From an uncultured Oscillospiraceae bacterium (GTDB taxonomy: Bacteria; Bacillota; Clostridia; Oscillospirales; Ruminococcaceae), in NCBI GenBank assembly GCA_900543705.1, contig UQSL01000062.1, positions 1-11,094 on the forward strand: a DNA stretch of 11,094 bases, given 5' to 3'. Every line of letters starts with the position of its first letter. The stretch's first letter is position 1. Both the position numbers and the translations under genes were made by a program. Positions 1-4,436 of the stretch are shown here, piece after piece. The notes beneath the pieces were generated by a model that had not been told where the DNA came from, made no database searches, and saw only the letters and a program-made list of their open reading frames with translations.

Positions 1-17
1 TCCGGATCGCTCCGGTC

Positions 18-473
18 TTGAACGCCTCGTCGTATCGGGGCGGTGCTATTCCTTTTTTGCGTTTGTTTTCCATTTCCTTTGTCCCCTTTCCTTTCCATTA
101 TAGCGAATGTTTTTCTGTCCATCAATTCGGGAAAGGGGGCATCTGGCGAGCAGATCCGATGCATGTGGCCGCTTGTTTCAATCGTATATATGATACGGAG
201 CGGACATACAACCCGGACGAACTTCACGAGAGAATGTCTCTCGAAGAATATCAGGCAACTGCAATGGCGGCTATGATCTTATTGCCCCGAGCGGTTCTGA
301 TCGATTTTATCCGCAGGCATCTTAGAAGAAAAACAATTCCCGTATATGGAGATTGCATTTTCCTTCCAAAGATGAAACCTTCGCTTCAGAAGATGGCCGA
401 GGAACTTGGAGTCTCCTATGCCACTATGCTGATTCAGCTCAGGAAATATAACCTTCCTTCTGCCGTCGGGTAA
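18..473 (+). pseudogene. ImmA/IrrE-family metallopeptidase-like remnant (C-terminal half)
   Basis: The reading frame is open to the left window edge, and the TTG at 18 is only the first possible internal start. Residues about 66-146 resemble the C-terminal half of ImmA/IrrE (DUF955) peptidases: an E-Y-Q-A-T-A-M-A-A segment around residues 77-85 leading into L-L-P-R (88-91), a basic stretch, then a closing helix pair with the pattern MAEELGVSYATMLIQLRKY. In intact family members a zinc-binding HExxH lies before this segment. None is visible here; the first ~45 residues are a Phe/Pro/Ser-rich stretch that looks non-coding or foreign. ImmA-type proteases normally sit beside an Xre/ImmR repressor and cleave it to induce a mobile element; a truncated Xre gene is found ~0.8 kb away. 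I read this as an inactivated remnant. Alternatively, the true N-terminus lies beyond the window with a rearrangement between. Confidence 0.55.
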
Positions 474-485
474 CCGGCAAGCCAC

Positions 486-641
486 ATGAGCGAACACTCG
501 GACAAGCACTCAAATATGCAGATGTCCAGAGTTTTCAGGACTGTAGGAAGCGAACAGGACGGGATCCGACCGGTTCTCATCCTGCAGAATGACACAGGCA
601 ATAGGTTCAGCCCCACCACTATCGTGGCACCCACCGGTTGA
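486..641 (+). pseudogene. MazF/NdoA (PemK-family) toxin fragment
   Basis: A 51-codon frame begins at ATG 486 and stops with TGA at 639-641. From residue 20 it reads VGSEQDGIRPVLILQND and then TGNRFSPTTIVA, which matches the conserved early core of MazF/NdoA endoribonucleases (the VGSEQ-G-RPVL-QND-GN-FSPT-IVA block, roughly residues 19-50 of a ~116-aa toxin). The first 19 residues do not resemble the usual RGDVYFADLSP start, and the remaining two thirds of the toxin are absent, because the frame stops just as serine recombinase homology begins in another frame. No antitoxin gene is seen. MazF toxins cleave mRNA at short motifs; this piece cannot be active. It is best explained as a break left by recombination or deletion. 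Confidence 0.72.
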
Positions 642-855
642 TTCGTTCTGTAAGAAAGGCATGATCGACCGCATCATCGTCAAGTCGGTATCACGATTTG
701 CCCGAAACACACAAGAGCTTCTGACAACCATCCGATTCCTCAAAGATATCGGAGTCAGCATCTACTTTGACGAACAAGGCATCGATATAAGAAGGGAGGG
801 AGCGGGAAAAAACAACAATCCGCCTCCCAGGGGCTTGGGAAGCGGATTGAATTAA
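589..855 (+). pseudogene. large serine recombinase fragment (resolvase catalytic domain)
   Basis: The recognisable part is about positions 640-792. There the frame reads C-K-K-G-M-I-D-R-I-I-V-K-S-V-S-R-F-A-R-N, then QELLTTIRFLKDIGVSIYF and an E-Q-G-I-D-I end. This is the S-R-F-A-R-N helix block of the resolvase N-terminal domain in large serine recombinases (TnpX/phage-integrase type). The N-terminal catalytic serine segment (Y-x-R-x-S) and everything after G-I-D, including the recombinase and zinc-ribbon domains, are missing. Residues before 640 come from the out-of-frame mazF piece, and residues after ~792 are read through the terminator of the opposite gene. An intact enzyme has ~500 residues, so this is debris of an integrated element. 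Confidence 0.75.
807..848 (-). terminator. intrinsic terminator of the coiled-coil protein gene
   Basis: On the minus strand, arms AATCCGC and GCGGATT (7 bp), extended past one mismatch by TCCC/GGGA, close a hairpin just after the stop codon of the 97-aa gene. The next transcribed bases are GTTGTTTTTT. Confidence 0.75.
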
Positions 856-1145
856 GCAGGCAGTTTCTTTTCAATAGCAGCAAGACGAGATTGTAAATCA
901 TCCACTTGACGTTTGAGGTTTTCAGTTTCATGTTCTAGTTCCCATTGCTTTTCATGGGTCAGTTTGTATCCGTCAAAGAGAGTGTCAATCCGTTTTGTAA
1001 CTTCGTTTTCAACAAAGACTTTCATCCGGGTTTCGGATTCCTGAATTTTAAGATTCATATGGGCTTCGGATTCCTGTACTTCCGTTTTGACTTCTTCAAT
1101 GGCAGAAAAAAGTAATTGAAACTGTTCAAGCATTTCTTTATCCAT
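852..1145 (-). CDS. small coiled-coil protein, unknown function (97 aa)
   Basis: I do not recognise a named family. The start is ATG at 1145 behind AAAGGAGTGAG, and the gene is complete with its own promoter and terminator. The 97-aa protein is highly charged, with no signal peptide or membrane segment. Two helical parts are evident: residues 1-55 and 65-95, the latter with heptad spacing (LKRQVDDLQSRLAAIEKKL). Residues 24-30 (QESEAHM) recur 11 residues later as QESETRM (35-41), a hendecad repeat typical of a straight coiled coil. It lies next to recombinase and repressor debris, so it may be element-derived cargo, but intact signals suggest it is still expressed. A cytoplasmic oligomerising or adaptor role is only inference. 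Confidence 0.75.
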   Translation of the reverse strand: MDKEMLEQFQLLFSAIEEVKTEVQESEAHMNLKIQESETRMKVFVENEVTKRIDTLFDGYKLTHEKQWELEHETENLKRQVDDLQSRLAAIEKKLPA

Positions 1146-1165
1146 TCATCTCACTCCTTTGTTTC

Positions 1166-1195
1166 AGTATAGCATATGCGCTTGGGGAGGGTCAA
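1166..1195 (-). promoter_or_regulatory. sigma-A-type promoter for the coiled-coil gene
   Basis: On the minus strand: -35 TTGACC (1195-1190), an 18-base spacer and -10 TATACT (1171-1166), about 20 bases before the start codon. The -35 overlaps the stop codon of the truncated Xre gene. Confidence 0.65.
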
Positions 1196-1320
1196 TGCCG
1201 CTGGGGGTTATCCGAACGCCCGACGAGGTAGTCGAGGGTTACGTCAAAGTAGTCGGCTAGGGCAATGAGAACATCCAAACTAGGCCGAACGGTACCGTTA
1301 TGGTATTCACTGGTATCCAT
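1192..1320 (-). pseudogene. Xre/cI-type HTH repressor, truncated to its C-terminal half
   Basis: From ATG 1320 the minus strand encodes 42 residues beginning MDTSEYHNGTVRPSLDVLIA and then LADYFDVTLDYLVGRSDNP. This is the end of a cI/Xre helix-turn-helix domain: part of the recognition helix (S-E-Y-x-N-G-x-x-R-P-S), then the L-x-x-L-A-x-Y-F-x-V-(T/S)-L-D-Y-L-x-G-R motif. The first two helices are absent and the frame is closed upstream by TGA. A strong ribosome-binding site (AAAGGAGG) with a GTG at 1351 lies upstream in a different frame but opens only 14 codons, ending at 1307. It may mark the original start before a deletion or frameshift. Intact members (~65-110 aa) repress mobile-element genes; this one probably cannot bind DNA. 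Confidence 0.75.
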
Positions 1321-1405
1321 TGAACAGCCTGATCATTGGCCGCTTGTCCACGTTGTTTCCTCCTTTGTTTCTGGGAAGATTGTCCGCTTTAAAAGTCAGG
1401 AGGAA

Positions 1406-1600
1406 TTACTCCCCCTTATCAGCTTTCTTATCCATTGGCAACCCATGATTCTGGGGAATTTCTTTTGGAGTCAAGGTGATTTTCATTTCACACCCATGTT
1501 CACGCCCCCAAATGTCCGCTAACACCCTTACTATATAGTGAGGGTCAAATTCCCCGCGCATATGGACTTTGTTTTCACTGTAATCTATCTGTTTCAACAC
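1406..1600 (-). CDS. small conserved-looking protein, unknown function (64 aa)
   Basis: The start is GTG at 1600, supported by AAGGAGG six bases upstream, so the protein begins MLKQIDYSENKVHMRGEFDP. It has no signal peptide, membrane segment or cysteine motif beyond one Cys. The centre (FDPHYIVRVLADIWGREHG) looks like an amphipathic helix, and the C-terminus is Lys/Asp/Glu-rich. I cannot name the family. It is followed 50 bases later by the ribosome-binding site and GTG of the broken Xre gene, so the two were probably cotranscribed. A 25-codon frame starting at ATG 1652 ends inside this gene (1575) and could act as a coupled leader, but has no convincing ribosome-binding site. It is likely accessory cargo of the decayed element. 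Confidence 0.55.
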   Translation of the reverse strand: MLKQIDYSENKVHMRGEFDPHYIVRVLADIWGREHGCEMKITLTPKEIPQNHGLPMDKKADKGE

Positions 1601-1690
1601 TGTCGCCTCCTTCCATTACCATGATATTGGAACCGTAGTTAGTCCTATTCATGTTCTTATCCAGCTTTTGGCAGGGTATCAATTGCTTTA

Positions 1691-1705
1691 GCTTGTCCGA
1701 CAAGC
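1691..1705. repeat. 15-bp palindrome, operator-like
   Basis: GCTTGTC-c-GACAAGC is a perfect 7-bp inverted repeat around one central base. CTTGTCCG recurs directly at 1692 and 1706. It lies about 90 bases upstream of the GTG of the minus-strand 64-aa gene, where an autoregulating Xre repressor might bind. No function is demonstrated. Confidence 0.4.
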
Positions 1706-1759
1706 CTTGTCCGGTGCACCTACGCTGAGAAACACAGACAGCACCCCAAAACATAGCCT

Positions 1760-1794
1760 CAAACCGCTGATATCACCCAGATGTCAGCGGTTTG
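1760..1794. repeat. perfect 11-bp inverted repeat, 13-base loop
   Basis: CAAACCGCTGA (1760-1770) is the exact reverse complement of TCAGCGGTTTG (1784-1794), and the loop is 13 bases. There is no T-run on either side, so it is not a normal terminator. It could be a recombinase or protein binding site, or a structured RNA remnant. Confidence 0.5.
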
Positions 1795-1935
1795 GACTAT
1801 CCGACCAAGAGGCAGAGCAAAAGAAAAACGCCCTGCATCCGCAACCCCGATAGCGGGCACAAAACGTTTCCTGCGTTGCCATAAAAGCAACAGAACGATT
1901 ACATACCAAGTATATCACAGGGGACGTTATCCGTC

Positions 1936-1960
1936 AACCAAAAAGCGGCCGCCGCCGCTT
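1936..1960 (-). terminator. possible GC-rich terminator hairpin (minus strand)
   Basis: Arms AAGCGGC (1943-1949) and GCCGCTT (1954-1960) enclose a 4-base loop. On the minus strand the hairpin is followed by TTTGG, giving a short T-run of five with the stem. No gene ending here is recognisable, so it may be orphaned. Confidence 0.3.
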
Positions 1961-2077
1961 ATCGGGCTTGTAATGTAGTTTATCCTTTCGCGGAAACAGA
2001 AATACAGGTAAGGAGATGCAATACAGCCAATACTATCCGGATCTGGCATACCCGGAGTGGTACGGGAGGGACGTCAA

Positions 2078-2248
2078 ATGCCTGCAAAAGACCAGGATAA
2101 CCAAAGCCGGGGAAATGCTCGAGTGCCAGTCCTTCCCATTGTTCTTAAACCCGAGGATTATATGCGGGCGAAAAAGAGCAGGCCTACAAAAGAAGTGCAG
2201 GCTGCATTGAATTCAATTTATATATACAATATTGGGAAATTTACGTAG
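2078..2248 (+). CDS. doubtful small ORF (56 aa)
   Basis: ATG at 2078 follows GGGAGG by nine bases and opens 56 codons starting MPAKDQDNQSRGNARVPVLP. The N-terminal half is basic and polar, the middle (LKPEDYMRAKKSRPTKEVQ) looks helical, and the end is AT-rich and Ile/Tyr-rich. I recognise no family. An overlapping frame from ATG 2016 (64 aa, containing YYPDLAYPEWYG) is equally unproven. Support rests only on the ribosome-binding site spacing. This could be a real accessory gene or chance. Confidence 0.25.
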   Translation: MPAKDQDNQSRGNARVPVLPIVLKPEDYMRAKKSRPTKEVQAALNSIYIYNIGKFT

Positions 2249-2497
2249 GCTCTTGTTCCGCCCGTATCAATGTTTTCTCCTGTTACGGTAAACAGCGTGC
2301 AGAAAAATGGGTTTGTCCGGGCGTATTACCAGTATAAAAGACATCCTCCAACACCTACAGCACCCAGGTTCAATCAGTGGGGCAGTTACAACTGGCGCTG
2401 CTACTTTTATATGATAGGCCCCTGTCTCCTGACAGAGAATCAAAGATTACTTTGGGTGAACATTTACAAAAATATTAAGTAAATAAGTATATTATTG

Positions 2498-2526
2498 TTG
2501 ATATATGACTATTTTAGCGGTATAAT
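2498..2526 (+). promoter_or_regulatory. sigma-A-type promoter for the REC-Spo0A_C regulator
   Basis: -35 TTGATA (2498-2503), exactly 17 bases, and a perfect -10 TATAAT (2521-2526). The untranslated leader to the ATG at 2567 is about 34 bases and contains the ribosome-binding site. Confidence 0.8.
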
Positions 2527-2566
2527 AGAGATAGCAACCGAGACTTTTCGATGAGGTGGAGAAACA

Positions 2567-3367
2567 ATGAAAGAACCGATTCGTCTTTTAATCGTGGAGG
2601 ATGACAGAATTGAGTGCAAGGCCTATCAGGATTATCTCTGCCAGGTTGATGAGATTGAGGTAATCGGACAGACTGACAGCGCAGTACAGGCTCTGAGCAG
2701 GGTGAAATCCGATTTGCCGGATGCCATGCTTTTGGATTTAGAGCTGGGGGAAGGAAATGGAATTGATACCTTGATAGAGATGAAAAATCTCATGCTACCC
2801 TTTTCGCCTTATGTTGTTGTAATTACAAATACTACCAACCAAATCACTCTGCAGATGGCACGGGATAACGGCGCTGGGTTTATTTGTAGCAAGCAAAAGC
2901 AAAATTACAGTCCAAGAGAAGCGGTACAGATGCTTTTACGAGCAAAAAAATATTTGCGGCGGCCGAAGAAAATGGCAAATGAAAAGGAAGTTTCTCCCAA
3001 ACTGGTTTCGGTTGAGTACCAAATAAAACAGGGATTGATTCAGGAAATCAAGCTTGAGCTTTCCTACATTTCCATGACCCCGAAAACAAAGGGCTATCCA
3101 ATGCTAATTGATGCAATTATGATAGCGCTTACCAACAGTGAAGAAAATATGATGGTGACAAAAGATATCTATCCCGAGCTGACTAAGAAATATAAGACAA
3201 AAGTTAAAAACGTGGAACGCAATATCCGCAGTACCATAGAATCTACCTGGAAGAATGCCAAACCGGATGAACTGGAACGGCACTGTCCGGAACTGTTTTA
3301 TGCGCATGAAGACCGCCCGACAAACAATGAGTTTATTCGATACTACGCTACAAAGCTGAAAAAATAG
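2567..3367 (+). CDS. orphan response regulator, receiver + Spo0A-type DNA-binding domain
   Basis: This is a 266-aa cytoplasmic regulator. Residues 5-125 form a receiver domain with the acidic pair E11/D12/D13, phosphoacceptor D57 (in AMLLDLELGEGNG), conserved T87 and K109, so phosphorylation looks possible. After a Lys-rich linker (131-145), residues about 155-266 match the Spo0A C-terminal domain: T-K-G-Y-P-M-L-x-D-A-I near 174-184, then IYPELTKKYKTKVKNVERNI and R-S-T-I-E-S-T-W as the recognition region, then PTNNEFIRYYATKLKK at the end. The start is ATG 2567 after GAGGTGGAG. It has its own promoter and terminator, no adjacent kinase and only distant sporulation genes. It is probably a Spo0A paralogue rather than Spo0A itself: several positions differ from the strongly conserved Spo0A core and the gene lacks the usual spoIVB neighbour. 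The DNA target is likely a 0A-type box; one lies just downstream. Confidence 0.88.
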   Translation: MKEPIRLLIVEDDRIECKAYQDYLCQVDEIEVIGQTDSAVQALSRVKSDLPDAMLLDLELGEGNGIDTLIEMKNLMLPFSPYVVVITNTTNQITLQMARDNGAGFICSKQKQNYSPREAVQMLLRAKKYLRRPKKMANEKEVSPKLVSVEYQIKQGLIQEIKLELSYISMTPKTKGYPMLIDAIMIALTNSEENMMVTKDIYPELTKKYKTKVKNVERNIRSTIESTWKNAKPDELERHCPELFYAHEDRPTNNEFIRYYATKLKK

Positions 3368-3377
3368 AATGATGATG

Positions 3378-3429
3378 AAAGGCGTCCAAGAGGCTGTAGC
3401 CTCGCTGTAGCCTCTTGGACGCCTTTTTT
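3378..3429 (+). terminator. strong intrinsic terminator of the response regulator
   Basis: A 15-bp perfect stem, GGCGTCCAAGAGGCT (3381-3395) with AGCCTCTTGGACGCC (3409-3423), is followed by TTTTTT. The 11-base unit GCTGTAGCCTC occurs twice in tandem (3393-3403, 3404-3414), so a shorter alternative hairpin can form. Confidence 0.93.
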
Positions 3430-3513
3430 ATCGCGAAAAGCGACGGTAAAACCATCGAAAAAACCGGAATGAGCCAATCAAAAGCTGATGCAAACGGTGG
3501 AAAAACCGCGTTT

Positions 3514-3522
3514 TTCGACAAA
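3514..3522 (-). promoter_or_regulatory. perfect match to the Spo0A box
   Basis: Read on the minus strand this is TTTGTCGAA, an exact match to the Spo0A box consensus TTTGTCRAA, with further T/A flanks. It lies about 100 bases before the 17-aa micropeptide start and 150 bases after the Spo0A-like regulator gene. Binding by Spo0A or by the paralogue is inference. Confidence 0.5.
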
Positions 3523-3573
3523 AAAGGGCCGCGAAAACAGACGGACTTCTATATCCCTCCGTGGTAGTTTATA

Positions 3574-3595
3574 GTCAAGCAAATAATTGCTTGAC
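3574..3595. repeat. perfect 9-bp inverted repeat upstream of the micropeptide
   Basis: GTCAAGCAA (3574-3582) and TTGCTTGAC (3587-3595) are separated by ATAA. A possible -10 (TATAGT, 3570-3575) touches the left arm, so the site could be an operator at the transcription start or a 5' UTR hairpin just ahead of the ribosome-binding site. Confidence 0.6.
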
Positions 3596-3619
3596 ATCAT
3601 TATGAGGAGGGAAAACACC

Positions 3620-3673
3620 ATGGATTTCTGGGAAGGACTTCTTGATTATCTGAAATGGTGGTTCGGCCACTAA
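3620..3673 (+). CDS. 17-aa Trp-rich amphipathic micropeptide
   Basis: ATG 3620 follows GAGGAGGG with good spacing, and the frame MDFWEGLLDYLKWWFGH ends with TAA at 3671-3673. Three of 17 residues are Trp and the net charge is slightly negative. On a helical wheel F3, W4, L7, L8, L11, W14 and F15 fall on one face and D2, E5 and D9 on the other, so it resembles a membrane-surface helix. It has no leader-type cleavage motif. The gene is bracketed by an inverted repeat upstream and an intrinsic terminator 24 bases downstream, which marks it as an independent transcription unit. The tandem Trp codons recall attenuator leaders, but no trp gene follows; the next gene is convergent. It could be a signalling or regulatory peptide, or a type I toxin-like membrane peptide. 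Function is unknown. Confidence 0.55.
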   Translation: MDFWEGLLDYLKWWFGH

Positions 3674-3697
3674 TCACGAAATTATCCGGTTTTGCGC

Positions 3698-3740
3698 AAA
3701 AAGCCTGCATCCTGTTTGTTGGATGCAGGCTTTTTGTTAT
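3698..3740. terminator. bidirectional terminator between the micropeptide and vanZ-like genes
   Basis: AAAAAGCCTGCATCC (3698-3712) pairs perfectly with GGATGCAGGCTTTTT (3721-3735) around an 8-base loop. The plus-strand tail is TTTTTGTTATTTT. The A-rich left arm gives a T-run for the minus strand, where the vanZ-like gene ends at 3737. Confidence 0.92.
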
Positions 3741-4207
3741 TTTAAATGAGCGATCATACTCTTTTTCCGTTTTTGAATGAGAAATACGATCAGGAAACAA
3801 AACGCAATGCCCACTGTGACACCGGAAAAGTCGATTAAAATATCGCTTACCATACCGGCACGCCCAGGAATCAAAAGCTGAAGGCTCTCATCGCAGACCG
3901 GGACGAGCAACCCGAAAAAGAGAGGAACAGTCAGATTCCGGCTTATCTTCTGTGTGAAGGCGCGCAGGGTAAGCAGCAAAAGCATCCCCAGAACAAAGTA
4001 CTCACTGAAATGTGCTGCCTTGCGGATAAAATGCTCGCTGACGGTGAGATGAAAAACGGCCAGAAAGTGATTGAGCAGCTCAGTAACGAATCCGCTCCTA
4101 CTGCCGGAATCCGTCCCGTTTTGTAAAGAGTTTGAAAAAATGAACAGCACAAATAGGCAGGTGATGATAACCGTAATAGGTTTTCGGTACCGCATAAGCC
4201 ATTTCAT
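3737..4207 (-). CDS. VanZ-family integral membrane protein
   Basis: The 156-aa protein begins at ATG 4207, behind AGGAG nine bases upstream. About four membrane segments are visible: residues 8-25, 68-84, 92-106 and 125-146, with a basic C-terminal tail (QKRKKS). The VanZ signature is present: R62-K-A-A-H-F-S-E-Y70 before the second helix, D106-E-S-L-Q110, the PGRAG turn (114-118), and conserved D122 and D126 in SDILIDFSG. VanZ from the vanA cluster confers low-level teicoplanin resistance, but most chromosomal homologues have no proven role, so resistance should not be assumed. It is monocistronic, convergent with the micropeptide gene and divergent from ligA. Confidence 0.88.
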   Translation of the reverse strand: MKWLMRYRKPITVIITCLFVLFIFSNSLQNGTDSGSRSGFVTELLNHFLAVFHLTVSEHFIRKAAHFSEYFVLGMLLLLTLRAFTQKISRNLTVPLFFGLLVPVCDESLQLLIPGRAGMVSDILIDFSGVTVGIAFCFLIVFLIQKRKKSMIAHLK

Positions 4208-4248
4208 AGGCGAAATCTCCTATCTTAACCAGTTATAGAATGATTGTC

Positions 4249-4277
4249 ATTATAACACCCGGGGGCAGTATCTGCAA
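4249..4277 (-). promoter_or_regulatory. promoter of the vanZ-like gene
   Basis: On the minus strand: -35 TTGCAG (4277-4272), a 17-base spacer and -10 TATAAT (4254-4249). An imperfect palindrome, AATGA-TTG-TCATT on the plus strand, overlaps the -10 and the likely start site and could be an operator. Confidence 0.65.
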
Positions 4278-4379
4278 ACTGGTTTTTCTCCTGCATGAAT
4301 AGGCACTAAATCCTCCATACTCATCAAAGAGAAGCTTTTGAGGCATGGCTGCACTGAAAAAAGATTTTTCGATAAATTA

Positions 4380-4408
4380 TTTTCAAAAATTCCCTATTAT
4401 GCTATAAT
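4380..4408 (+). promoter_or_regulatory. likely promoter of the ligA-gatCAB operon
   Basis: A perfect -10 TATAAT (4403-4408) is preceded at 17 bases by a weak -35 TTTTCA (4380-4385). The leader to the ATG at 4437 is about 22 bases. Confidence 0.6.
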
Positions 4409-4436
4409 GGGAAAAGCGATTTTCGGAGGTACCATC

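Larger units (their letters stand above)
1601..2480. other. long region with no supported gene
   Basis: Apart from the inverted repeats and one doubtful small ORF listed separately, I see no convincing gene here. Frames on both strands are short, lack family motifs and mostly lack ribosome-binding sites. Base composition shifts to AT-rich toward 2200-2500. It is probably decayed element sequence. Confidence 0.5.

Noticed and set aside
2266..2445. Minus-strand 58-codon frame containing ETGAYHIKVAAPVVTAPL, which faintly recalls spore-surface or collagen-like C-terminal domains.
   Set aside because: TTG start without a ribosome-binding site and no clear family match. Treated as unassigned sequence.
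2270..2482. Plus-strand 70-codon frame ahead of the response regulator promoter.
   Set aside because: No ribosome-binding site, biased low-complexity composition and no domain. Probably chance.
3469..3567. 32-codon plus-strand frame between the response regulator and the micropeptide, starting MSQSKADANGGK.
   Set aside because: No ribosome-binding site before the ATG and no recognised motif. The frame contains the Spo0A box, so the segment is better read as regulatory.
3620..3735. Trp attenuator reading of the micropeptide (tandem Trp codons followed by a terminator).
   Set aside because: No tryptophan biosynthesis or uptake gene follows on that strand; the next gene is convergent.
4233..4346. 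37-codon minus-strand frame (starts MPQKLLFDEYGG) between the vanZ-like gene and ligA, and an 18-codon GTG frame inside the same stretch behind GGAGG.
   Set aside because: The first lacks a ribosome-binding site, and both run through the vanZ-like promoter. Too short and unsupported to call.
4338..4436. N-terminal extension of LigA to an upstream ATG.
   Set aside because: It would place the -10 promoter and the ribosome-binding site inside the coding region, and the extra 33 residues are not part of the ligase family.
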